From Desulfobulbus_C sp964551175 (GTDB lineage Bacteria; Desulfobacterota; Desulfobulbia; Desulfobulbales; Desulfobulbaceae): 7,169 nucleotides of DNA. Both the position numbers and the translations under genes were made by a program. The stretch covers positions 1 to 7,169 of the forward strand of contig CAZKBZ010000120.1 in assembly GCA_964551175.1 (NCBI GenBank), written 5' to 3'. The notes beneath the pieces were generated by a model that worked only from the letters and a program-made list of their open reading frames with translations, did not search any database and was not told the DNA's origin. Below are positions 1-6,825 of this stretch, in pieces. Numbering within the stretch: the stretch's first letter is position 1; each line of letters starts with the position of its first letter.

Positions 1-312
1 TTGTCCCGGCTCAGTCTGTCTGATTGCGGGAACTTAAGTTTTGAAAAACCTGATTATGAGCGATTCCCAGCCCTGCGCCTTGCCTTTGATGTCATGGAAC
101 AGGGAGGAGTGAAACCGGCAGTACTCAATGCAGCCAACGAGATTGCAGTGGCGGCGTTTCTTGATGGATTGATCAGTTTCACCGACATTACCGCTGTGGT
201 CGCAGCGACTCTTGACCGCATGGAGAGTGGTGACGACCTGGATCTTGACGCAATTCTGGCGGCTGATGCCAGGGCACGGGAGTTTGCCGGCCAGGAAATA
301 GGACAGCGGTAA
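1..312 (+). CDS. dxr: 1-deoxy-D-xylulose 5-phosphate reductoisomerase (DXR/IspC), C-terminal part
   Basis: DXR converts 1-deoxy-D-xylulose 5-phosphate to 2-C-methyl-D-erythritol 4-phosphate with NADPH and a divalent metal, the committed step of the cytosolic MEP isoprenoid pathway. Only the last 103 codons are in the window, so the leading TTG is the window edge and not a start. What identifies it is the segment NLSFEKPDYERFPALRLAF (residues 11-29 of the fragment), matching the family's 'LTFxxPDxxRFPxLxLA' block, followed by VLNAANEIAVAAFLDG at about 41-56, the signature of the C-terminal helical domain. The reading ends at TAA 310-312. It is followed after 45 bp by rseP, an order (dxr then rseP) common in many proteobacteria, usually downstream of uppS and cdsA. 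Nothing in the visible part looks broken. The assignment is firm; the catalytic and NADPH-binding parts lie outside the window. Confidence 0.95.
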   Translation: MSRLSLSDCGNLSFEKPDYERFPALRLAFDVMEQGGVKPAVLNAANEIAVAAFLDGLISFTDITAVVAATLDRMESGDDLDLDAILAADARAREFAGQEIGQR

Positions 313-357
313 CCCTTTGCTTTTATCTCTTGCGAACAATTTTTATCCCGATTATCC

Positions 358-1446
358 ATGAATTCCCTGATATCTTTTATTGTTGTCCTTGGTGTCCTGA
401 TCTTTGTCCATGAACTGGGCCACTTCCTGTTTGCCAAGCTCTTTGGGGTGCGGGTATTGAAGTTTTCCGTGGGGTTCGGCAATAAGGTTGTCGGTAAGAA
501 ATGGGGTGATACCGAGTACCTGATCTCTGCCTTTCCCCTGGGCGGCTATGTGAAGATGTTCGGCGAACAGCCCGGAGAAGAGATTTCTGAACAGGAAAAA
601 GGAGTCTCCTTTTCCCATAAAAAAGTCTGGCAGCGTTTCGGCATTGTCTTTGGAGGTCCCCTGTTCAACCTGCTCTTTGCCGTCTTTATTTTTCTGCTCA
701 TGTTTGCCTTTGCCGGATTGCCCGGACCGGTTGATTCAAGTCTTATCGGCCAGGTGTCGCCTGGATCCGTGGCTGATAAGGCAGGCCTTCAAGCCGGTGA
801 CGTTATTGTGTCCATTGACGGACAGGAAACACAGACCTGGACCAGGGTCTCCGAGCTGATCAGGGATTCGGGTGGAAAAGAGGTTGAACTGGTTCTTGAC
901 CGTGACGGTACAACACTGACCATCAAGGCGACCCCTGCCATGGAAAAGGTGAAAAACCTGTTTGGTGAAGAGGTGGGCGAGCGTTATATGCTGGGTATTA
1001 CACGTTCCGATGAAGTGGAATATGAAAAGGTATCCCTGTTTGAGGCTGTAAAGGCCGCCTTTATCCAGACCTGGAACCTGATTTACCTGACGATCATGGG
1101 TATTGTGAAGATTTTTCAGCGTGTGGTACCCGCATCCGAGCTGGGCGGTCCAATTCGAATTGCCGAGATTGCCGGGCAGCAGCTGGAGGCGGGCTGGATG
1201 AATCTGCTCTATTTCACCGGACTGTTATCGGTTAACCTCGGTGTTCTCAACCTGCTGCCCATACCGGTTCTGGACGGCGGTCATCTCGTTTTTTTGAGCA
1301 TTGAGGCCATTCGTCGCAGGCCACTCAGTGAGCAGACCATGATCGTAGGTCAGAAGGTGGGAATTGCGTTGCTCGGCTCATTGATGCTCTTTGTCTTTTA
1401 TAACGACATTGCACGAATTGTACAACGATGGCTGGGCGCCCTCTGA
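358..1446 (+). CDS. rseP: RIP metalloprotease RseP (site-2 protease, S2P/M50 family)
   Basis: Inner-membrane zinc protease that cleaves substrates within the membrane; in E. coli it performs the second cut of the anti-sigma factor RseA and also clears signal-peptide remnants. The 362-residue protein starts with a membrane segment (about 4-24) carrying the zinc motif HELGH (H18, E19, H22). A second hydrophobic segment lies at about 95-118 with GGPLFN. One PDZ domain follows at about 128-192 (SPGSVADKAGLQAGDVIVSI). The third conserved motif, NLLPIPVLDGGH at 298-309, supplies the Asp zinc ligand (D306), and a last membrane segment is at about 335-350. E. coli RseP is about 450 residues with two PDZ domains; this is the shorter one-PDZ form found in many bacteria. 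The ATG fits the family N-terminus exactly, although no clear Shine-Dalgarno precedes it. The last 19 bp overlap tsaB, suggesting coupled translation. The substrate here is unknown. Confidence 0.97.
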   Translation: MNSLISFIVVLGVLIFVHELGHFLFAKLFGVRVLKFSVGFGNKVVGKKWGDTEYLISAFPLGGYVKMFGEQPGEEISEQEKGVSFSHKKVWQRFGIVFGGPLFNLLFAVFIFLLMFAFAGLPGPVDSSLIGQVSPGSVADKAGLQAGDVIVSIDGQETQTWTRVSELIRDSGGKEVELVLDRDGTTLTIKATPAMEKVKNLFGEEVGERYMLGITRSDEVEYEKVSLFEAVKAAFIQTWNLIYLTIMGIVKIFQRVVPASELGGPIRIAEIAGQQLEAGWMNLLYFTGLLSVNLGVLNLLPIPVLDGGHLVFLSIEAIRRRPLSEQTMIVGQKVGIALLGSLMLFVFYNDIARIVQRWLGAL

Positions 1447-2144
1447 TCCTGGCCATTGAAACCGCCACCGGCTGCGGCAGTATCTCGCTGACCCTTGGTG
1501 GTGTGGCAGGCGGTCGTCTGCTGGCTGAGGCCACGGTCCAGCCGGAGATTACCCATTCCAGACGTCTGCTGGGTTCGGTGGACTGGATAATGAAGGCTGC
1601 CGGAGTGGAGTGGTCTGATGTGGACGGAGTTGCTGTCAGCCTTGGTCCAGGTTCTTTTACCGGTTTACGGATCGGTATGGCAGCGGCCAAGGGAATTGTT
1701 TTTTCGACCGGTGTTGCCTTGCTGGGTGTGCAGACACTGGATGCAATCTCACTGTCCTGCCCGGTCATTGACCGGCCGCTCTGGTGTCTGCTGGATGCTC
1801 GTAAACAGGAGGTCTATGCTGCCAGTTATCAGCCCGGCAGAAGCAATCGCCCTGAGCAGGTCAGCCCTCCAGAGGTGATAAATCCGGAAATACTGGCAGA
1901 CAGAATCCGGGAACCGGTCATACTGGCAGGTCCTGGTGTGACTGAATACCATGATCTTTTTGCCGGCCTTGACGGCATACAGCTGATTCCCTCGTCCATA
2001 AGCAGTCCCCGGGCTGCCAGGGTGGGATTTCTGGCGGCAGATCTGATGACAGATGGGGAGTCCATGGATCCGGCGACGGCTGCTCCGCTCTATGTCCGTG
2101 CCTCGGAGGCGGAAATCAATTTGAAAAAAGTGAAAAGGACCAGG
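1428..2144 (+). CDS. tsaB: tRNA threonylcarbamoyladenosine biosynthesis protein TsaB (3' end lost in gap)
   Basis: TsaB (YeaZ) is the inactive ASKHA-fold partner of TsaD in the cytosolic complex that places threonylcarbamoyl on A37 of tRNAs reading ANN codons. The 239 visible residues begin LILAIETAT (6-14), the family's N-terminal strand. They carry SLGPGSFTGLRIG (71-83), the most conserved TsaB signature, then LLDARKQEVYAA (121-132) and the near-terminal block PLYVRASEAEINLKK (220-234). TsaB proteins are usually about 220-240 residues, so only a few residues and the stop should be missing inside the N run. The start ATG lies within the last codons of rseP (19-bp overlap, other frame) without a recognisable Shine-Dalgarno, which suggests translational coupling. 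A longer reading through the N run into 2285 is an assembly artefact: beyond the gap the real coding frame is ispG. Confidence 0.95.
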
Positions 2145-2244
2145 NNNNNNNNNNNNNNNNNNNNNNNNNNNNNNNNNNNNNNNNNNNNNNNNNNNNNNNN
2201 NNNNNNNNNNNNNNNNNNNNNNNNNNNNNNNNNNNNNNNNNNNN
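2145..2244. other. Assembly gap (100 N placeholder) within tsaB-ispG
   Basis: Exactly 100 N occur here, the conventional filler for a scaffold gap of unknown size. The left side ends in the last residues of tsaB. The right side begins in the middle of ispG, whose family is normally about 350-370 residues, while only 148 remain. About 200-220 residues (roughly 600-660 bp) of ispG plus the tsaB stop must therefore be missing, assuming the two contigs are adjacent. No other gene between them can be excluded. Confidence 0.97.
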
Positions 2245-2691
2245 ACGGTCAAGTCCAGCGTGGCACTGGGTATTCTGCTCTTTGAAGGCATTGGCGATAC
2301 TTTTCGTATTTCACTGACCCGTGATCCTGTGGAAGAGATTCGGGTGGGTTTTGAACTGCTTCGCAGTCTGCGTATCCGTGAGCGTGGTCCGGAAATGATC
2401 TCCTGCCCCACCTGCGGCCGTACCCGTATCGACCTCTTCTCCATGGCCGATGAGATTGAGCGGGTTCTGCAGACCATGAAATCCAATCTCAAGGTTGCTG
2501 TCATGGGCTGCGTGGTCAATGGACCCGGCGAGGCCAGAGAGGCGGATATCGGTATTGCCGGCGGTCATGGCGTGGGCATAATTTTCAAGAAAGGGGAACT
2601 GTTTAAAAAGCTGCCCGAGGATGAATTGCTGCCAGCCTTTCTGCAGGAACTGCGTAAGATGGATGAGGATGCCTGCCGGAAAAAAGAGTAA
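2245..2691 (+). CDS. ispG: 4-hydroxy-3-methylbut-2-enyl diphosphate synthase IspG (GcpE), C-terminal part
   Basis: IspG reduces 2-C-methyl-D-erythritol 2,4-cyclodiphosphate to HMBPP with a [4Fe-4S] cluster, the next-to-last step of the MEP pathway. The 148 visible residues include the end of the TIM barrel (TVKSSVALGILLFEGIGDTFRIS split across fragment residues 1-23) and the cluster domain. The ligands are visible: ISCPTCGR (Cys54 and Cys57 of the fragment) and VAVMGCVVNGPGEA (Cys89, Glu96). Their spacing (3, 32, 7) equals that of E. coli Cys270, Cys273, Cys305 and Glu312. The frame is open right up to the gap; the GTG at 2260 is an internal valine, not a start. The stop is TAA 2689-2691. proS follows after 64 bp. 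Together with dxr it makes two MEP enzymes in the same cluster. The fragment looks functional; only the 5' portion is lost to the gap. Confidence 0.96.
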   Translation, partial: TVKSSVALGILLFEGIGDTFRISLTRDPVEEIRVGFELLRSLRIRERGPEMISCPTCGRTRIDLFSMADEIERVLQTMKSNLKVAVMGCVVNGPGEAREADIGIAGGHGVGIIFKKGELFKKLPEDELLPAFLQELRKMDEDACRKKE

Positions 2692-2755
2692 GGAAACTGA
2701 CTTGTTGTCCTCATAATTAAAAAATCAATAAATCAGAACCTGGAATCGATTTGTC

Positions 2756-4486
2756 ATGCGTTATTCACAGATGTTGATCCCGACCACAAAAGAAACCCCG
2801 GCCGAGGCCGAGGTCATCAGTCATCAGTTGCTGCTGCGGGGTGGTTTCATCCGTAAACTGACCTCTGGTCTGTACACCTATCTTCCCCTGGGACTGGCAG
2901 CCATGCAGAAGGTGGAAAATATTGTCCGCCAGGAGATGAACCGGGCAGGTGCCCAGGAACTCCTCATGCCCATGGTGCAGCCGGCAGACCTCTGGCAGGA
3001 GTCAGGTCGCTGGAAGAAGTATGGACCGGAACTGCTCCGCTTTAAAGATCGCCATGACCGGGACTACTGTTTAGGTCCCACCCATGAAGAGGTTATAACT
3101 GACATTGCCCGTCGCGAGCTGCATTCATACCGGCAGCTGCCCATCAATCTGTACCAGATCCAGACCAAGTTTCGCGACGAAATCAGGCCCCGTTTCGGGC
3201 TGATGCGCGGCCGGGAGTTTGTAATGAAAGATGCCTACTCCTTTGACCAAAGTGACGAGGCGGCAGGAGAGAGCTATCAGAAGATGTATGAGGCTTATAC
3301 CCGGATATTCAAGCGCTGCGGCCTGGATTTCCGTCCTGTGGAGGCTGACTCCGGTTCCATAGGTGGTTCTTTCTCCCATGAGTTCATGGTACTTGCCGAC
3401 ACGGGCGAAGATACCCTGGTGATCTGCAGGGAGTGCGATTATGCAGCCAATGTGGAAAAGGCAAAAGTAGTGCTGGCGGACAGGAAACCTGCTGATGTTG
3501 AGTTGCAGGAGTGTACAAAGATCGCAACCCCGGGTATGAAGAAAGTGGAGCGTGTTGCTGAATTTCTCGGTGTAACGCCCAAGGACATAATCAAGACCAT
3601 GGTCTACCTGGCAGACGGTGAACCGGTGGCTGTGCTGGTGCGGGGAGACAGGGAAGTCCAGTCCGTGAAACTGGGGAACCTGCTGGACGCAAGCGAGGTG
3701 GAACTGGCAGACGATGACACGGTCTGGAAACTGACAAGGCTGCCGGTGGGATATATCGGGCCTGTAGATATCCCCATCAAACTGGTTGCCGACCAGGAGG
3801 TCATGCAGATGGTCAACGCGGTTGCCGGAGCAGGTGAAAAAGGACATCATCTGACCGGTGTCAAGCCGGGTCGGGATTTTACACCACTGATAACAGCTGA
3901 CCTGCGCCAGATTGCAGAAGACGATTCCTGTCCGCTCTGCAGTGGTACTCTGGAATTCACCGAGGGTATCGAGGTCGGGCATGTCTTTAAACTCGGCACC
4001 AGTTATTCAGAGGCCATGGGCGCGACCTTCCAGGATAAGGAAGGGGAACAGCAGCCGTTTGTCATGGGCTGTTACGGCATAGGTGTCAGTCGGGTGGTGG
4101 CTGCGGCTATTGAACAGCATCACGATCAGAACGGCATTATTTTCCCCCTGTCTCTTGCACCGTTCCAGGTTATTGTTCTTAACCTGGGAATAAAAAATGA
4201 TGAGATAACAGCTGCCGCAGAAAAACTCTACCGACACCTGCAGGCTGAAGGCCTGGATGTGCTCTACGATGACCGGGACGAACGACCCGGTTCCAAGTTC
4301 AAGGATGCTGATCTGCTCGGTATCCCATATCGGGTTACCGTGGGCAGGACTTTTGAAAAAGAGGGCAGAGTGGAGTTGTATCTGCGCCGGAGTGGCGAGA
4401 CGACTACCCTGGATTTTGAGAAGGCCTCCGCTGAAGTTGCAGCCATGATACGAGCTGAGCTGCAAGCCACTGAAGATATTGGATAA
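2756..4486 (+). CDS. proS: Prolyl-tRNA synthetase, bacterial type with editing insertion
   Basis: Class II synthetase that charges tRNA-Pro with proline in the cytosol. The 576-residue length matches the bacterial ProRS class (E. coli 572). Motif 1 spans about 43-76; motif 2 is at 134-163 (FRDEIRPRFGLMRGREF, with Arg140 and Glu142); motif 3 is at 435-457 (GCYGIGVSRVVAA). Between motifs 2 and 3 lies the INS editing domain (about 225-405), which hydrolyses Ala-tRNA-Pro; K280 in KDIIKTMVYL matches the editing lysine of the E. coli enzyme (K279). Two CxxC pairs (C224/C227 and C392/C395) bracket the insertion and could bind zinc. The anticodon-binding domain fills about 467-570. The ATG gives the family N-terminus MRYSQMLIPTTKE; the ribosome site upstream is weak. 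It sits 64 bp after ispG and 8 bp before the RelA/SpoT gene, linking tRNA charging with the stringent response in one probable transcript. Confidence 0.98.
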   Translation: MRYSQMLIPTTKETPAEAEVISHQLLLRGGFIRKLTSGLYTYLPLGLAAMQKVENIVRQEMNRAGAQELLMPMVQPADLWQESGRWKKYGPELLRFKDRHDRDYCLGPTHEEVITDIARRELHSYRQLPINLYQIQTKFRDEIRPRFGLMRGREFVMKDAYSFDQSDEAAGESYQKMYEAYTRIFKRCGLDFRPVEADSGSIGGSFSHEFMVLADTGEDTLVICRECDYAANVEKAKVVLADRKPADVELQECTKIATPGMKKVERVAEFLGVTPKDIIKTMVYLADGEPVAVLVRGDREVQSVKLGNLLDASEVELADDDTVWKLTRLPVGYIGPVDIPIKLVADQEVMQMVNAVAGAGEKGHHLTGVKPGRDFTPLITADLRQIAEDDSCPLCSGTLEFTEGIEVGHVFKLGTSYSEAMGATFQDKEGEQQPFVMGCYGIGVSRVVAAAIEQHHDQNGIIFPLSLAPFQVIVLNLGIKNDEITAAAEKLYRHLQAEGLDVLYDDRDERPGSKFKDADLLGIPYRVTVGRTFEKEGRVELYLRRSGETTTLDFEKASAEVAAMIRAELQATEDIG

Positions 4487-4494
4487 CGAGTTTT

Positions 4495-6657
4495 ATGTCT
4501 GATTTTAAAGGTCTGCTGGCTGTTGCCCGGAGTTATCTCCCTGGTACGGATCTGGCGATTCTTGAACAAGCATACGCTTTTGCCTGTAAACGCCATGAGG
4601 GACACACCCACTCTTCCGGCGCACCCTATATTCAGCATCTGCTGGATGTTGCTACTACCCTGGCCTCCATGAAACTGGACCTGGATACCATTGTCTCCGG
4701 ACTGCTCCATGGTGTGCTCAAAGAGGATGTGGCAACAGTTGATGAACTGGAAGAGCGGTTTGGTCAGGATGTTGCCAACATTGTGGATGGCACCACAAAA
4801 ATTACCAATGTTCATTACGACTCCAAGCTGGCCCACCAGGCAGAGAATATCCGTAAACTGTTTCTGGCCATGGCGGCTGATATCCGGGTGCTGCTGGTCA
4901 AACTTGCTGATCGGCTGCAGGATATGGTCACCCTGCATACTTCAGATGAGCAGCGGCGGCGTCAGGTTGCCAGGGAAACCATGGACCTGTATGCACCGCT
5001 GGCCAGCCGTCTGGGTATTGACTGGTTGAAACGGGAGCTGGAAGATCTTTCTTTTCAGTATCTTTTCCCGGTTGAATTTGCTGATCTTTCCAGACAGCTG
5101 AAAAGCAGTCTGGCCGAGCAGGAGGGATATGTTGAAGAGGTCATCAACATCCTCCAGGAAAAGCTGAAGGAAAACAATGTCAGGCCGATTCGAATTATCG
5201 GTCGACCCAAGCATCTGTATTCCATCTACAAGAAGCTGGTGGCCCAGAACATCCCTCTTGAGCGGGTATATGACAAGGTTGCCTTCCGTATCATCGTTGG
5301 CACGGTCAAAGAGTGTTACGAGGCACTGGGAACAGTACATGCGGAATGGACACCTGTACCCGGACGAATCAAGGACTTTATTTCCGCACCAAAATCCAAC
5401 AACTATCAGTCATTGCACACCACGGTGTCCGGACCTCATGGCCAGTTTATTGAGATTCAGATTCGGACCGAAGATATGGACCGGGTGGCCCAGGAAGGTG
5501 TTGCCGCACACTGGGCGTACAAGGAAGGGCAGAAAATAACCGACAAGGATGTCCGCCTGTTCAGGGAGTTGAAAAAGCTGGTCCAGAACCTGCAGGAAGT
5601 GGAAGATCCCAGCGAGTTTCTTGATACGGTCAGGGGAGAACTCTATGACCCTGATGTTTATGCCCTGACACCGAACGGTGAGGTCCGTGAACTGCCCCGC
5701 GGTTCCACACCCATTGATTTTGCCTATGCCATCCATACGGCAGTAGGTGACAGCTGTACCGGAGCCAAGGTCAACGGCCAGCTGGTACAGCTCAAGTATG
5801 AGATTCAGAATGGTGATATTGTAGAAATTATCACATCAAAGAACCAGCATCCCAAGCGTGCCTGGCTGCAGCTGGTCAAGACCAGCCGTGCCCGTTCAAG
5901 AATCAGGCAATGGCTGCGGCGTGAAGAGAAGGAAAAGTCTCTGAAGCTGGGCCGTGAGATCTGTGAACGGGAACTGAAACGGTTTGATGTCAGTCTGAAA
6001 AAACTGATCAAGAGCGGACATATCCGGCAGCTGCTCAAAGAGCTGCGTTGTAATTCACTTGATGATATGCTCTCCAAGGTCGGCTCGGGGTCGATTACAG
6101 TACATCATCTTGAGCGGGCTCTGCAGCCTGAGGAATTTCGCCGGGAGGATGAAGAGCGGCGGCACGCAGAGCTGCTGGAGAAAAAAGCCAGCATTGAACA
6201 GAACAGGGAGGCTGCTTCGGGCAGGGAGGCAATTGATATTGATGGCGTGGATGATATGCTGGTTAAGGTCAGCCAGTGCTGCAAGCCCGTGCCTGGTGAT
6301 GAGATTATCGGTTTTATCACCACGGGCAGCGGCGTTTCCATCCATAAAGTGGACTGTCCCAATCTGCGTACCACAGATCCCCATCGCTGGATTGATGTGA
6401 GCTGGTCCGGATCGCTGAAGAGTCGGCACAGAACGGAGTTGTTGCTCCGGGCAGAGGATAAACGGGGGCTGCTCACCGAGATAAGCACGATTATTTCAAG
6501 TGATGATGTCGATATTGTTGAATTTAATTCCAGAACAACTCCGGATAATATTGCCGAGTTCAACGTAGTGGTGGAGGTTGAAGACCTGCGCCATCTGCAT
6601 CTGCTGCAGCAGCATCTGCAGCAGATGCCGGAGATGATCGAGGTACGCAGACGTTGA
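4495..6657 (+). CDS. relA: Long RelA/SpoT homologue: (p)ppGpp synthetase with degenerate hydrolase site
   Basis: Ribosome-associated stringent-response enzyme that makes (p)ppGpp from ATP and GDP/GTP. Domains in the 720 residues: HD hydrolase fold (about 20-180), synthetase (about 225-345), TGS (about 386-447), helical region (about 450-560), conserved-Cys domain (C595/C596, H617, C621) and ACT (about 646-719). The synthetase looks active: GRPKHLYSIYKK, D260 in VYDKVAFR, R291-D294 (RIKD), Y304, and E320 in EIQIRT. The charge motif RxKD is of the Rel/SpoT kind, not the ExDD of gamma-proteobacterial RelA. In the hydrolase site H48, H72 and D139 remain, but the usual HDxxED reads HGVLKE (G73, K76, E77) and RLHN reads RLQD (D143). 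By alignment from memory these equal D78, E81, D82 and N148 of the S. dysgalactiae Rel. I infer weak or absent hydrolysis, so relA suits better than spoT. The gene starts 8 bp after proS. No frameshift is visible. Confidence 0.93.
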   Translation: MSDFKGLLAVARSYLPGTDLAILEQAYAFACKRHEGHTHSSGAPYIQHLLDVATTLASMKLDLDTIVSGLLHGVLKEDVATVDELEERFGQDVANIVDGTTKITNVHYDSKLAHQAENIRKLFLAMAADIRVLLVKLADRLQDMVTLHTSDEQRRRQVARETMDLYAPLASRLGIDWLKRELEDLSFQYLFPVEFADLSRQLKSSLAEQEGYVEEVINILQEKLKENNVRPIRIIGRPKHLYSIYKKLVAQNIPLERVYDKVAFRIIVGTVKECYEALGTVHAEWTPVPGRIKDFISAPKSNNYQSLHTTVSGPHGQFIEIQIRTEDMDRVAQEGVAAHWAYKEGQKITDKDVRLFRELKKLVQNLQEVEDPSEFLDTVRGELYDPDVYALTPNGEVRELPRGSTPIDFAYAIHTAVGDSCTGAKVNGQLVQLKYEIQNGDIVEIITSKNQHPKRAWLQLVKTSRARSRIRQWLRREEKEKSLKLGREICERELKRFDVSLKKLIKSGHIRQLLKELRCNSLDDMLSKVGSGSITVHHLERALQPEEFRREDEERRHAELLEKKASIEQNREAASGREAIDIDGVDDMLVKVSQCCKPVPGDEIIGFITTGSGVSIHKVDCPNLRTTDPHRWIDVSWSGSLKSRHRTELLLRAEDKRGLLTEISTIISSDDVDIVEFNSRTTPDNIAEFNVVVEVEDLRHLHLLQQHLQQMPEMIEVRRR
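6598..6627. repeat. Perfect 12-bp inverted repeat inside the end of the RelA/SpoT gene
   Basis: CATCTGCTGCAG (6598-6609) and CTGCAGCAGATG (6616-6627) are perfect reverse complements separated by 6 bases. They lie in codons for the Leu/Gln-rich helix LHLLQQHLQQM (701-711), 28 bases before the stop codon. The stem is strong but no T tract follows, so it is not an ordinary intrinsic terminator. It may simply reflect repeated CTG and CAG codons. Confidence 0.7.
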
Positions 6658-6660
6658 GCA

Positions 6661-6770
6661 GTAAGCGATCACAGGGCGGCCCAGCTGCACGCGCTCGTAA
6701 CCCTCAATATAGGTGGGCTGTAATTGCGGATTACGATCACGCACATCAGAACCACCCTGAGACCGCTTAC
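6661..6770 (-). repeat. 110-nt gapless imperfect palindrome; candidate minus-strand hairpin RNA
   Basis: This element starts 4 bases after the RelA/SpoT stop and fills most of the 168-bp spacer. Its ends are GTAAGCG (6661-6667) and CGCTTAC (6764-6770), and the two 48-nt halves align with no bulge around a centre at 6715/6716. On the + strand I count 35 Watson-Crick pairs and 13 mismatches. Eight of the 13 are C opposite A, and none is G opposite T. Read as - strand RNA, these eight become G-U pairs, giving 43 of 48 positions paired and a terminal loop of about 14 nt. That bias suggests the functional strand is the - strand, as RNA or as folded single-stranded DNA. No T tract, clear promoter or target duplication was seen at its borders. 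It could be a structured RNA, a hairpin-type miniature mobile element, or an inverted duplication. The structure is seen directly; its function is unknown. Confidence 0.8.
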
Positions 6771-6787
6771 AAGATTAATGTTGTTTT

Positions 6788-6804
6788 AGTCCATAGCATG
6801 GACT
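6788..6804. promoter_or_regulatory. Perfect palindrome with 7-bp arms upstream of the Smr gene
   Basis: AGTCCAT (6788-6794) and ATGGACT (6798-6804) are perfect reverse complements around AGC. The site lies 21 bases before the ATG of the zinc-ribbon/Smr gene and 17 bases after the long palindrome. Its symmetry and position fit an operator for a dimeric regulator or a small RNA hairpin in the leader. No matching regulator is known from the window, and no clear sigma-70 promoter overlaps it. Confidence 0.5.
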
Positions 6805-6825
6805 GTGGCCTGTTACGTTGAGCTG

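Noticed and set aside
358..1446. Truncated RseP, because only one PDZ domain is present
   Set aside because: All catalytic motifs and the final membrane segment are present; about 340-375-residue one-PDZ forms are normal in many bacteria.
2245..2285. C-terminal extension of TsaB across the N run
   Set aside because: The residues after the gap come from the wrong frame of ispG; the IspG frame is open from 2245 and strongly conserved.
2702..2730. Possible promoter before proS (TTGTTG, 17-base spacer, TCAATA)
   Set aside because: The -10 match is poor and the AT-rich stretch is short; too weak to call.
3125..3982. 285-codon minus-strand reading frame opposite proS
   Set aside because: It lies wholly within the conserved proS coding sequence on the other strand and resembles no known protein; it is an antisense shadow.
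6496..6744. Minus-strand 82-codon reading frame beginning at GTG 6744 and crossing the hairpin element
   Set aside because: It runs on into the antisense of the RelA/SpoT gene, has no recognisable homology or ribosome site, and its open frame in the spacer is short enough to be chance. The hairpin pairing explains the sequence better.
6661..6770. Integron attC site or intrinsic terminator
   Set aside because: The ends GTAAGCG/CGCTTAC do not match the attC core RYYYAAC/GTTRRRY, no integrase or cassette array is visible, and no T tract follows on either strand.
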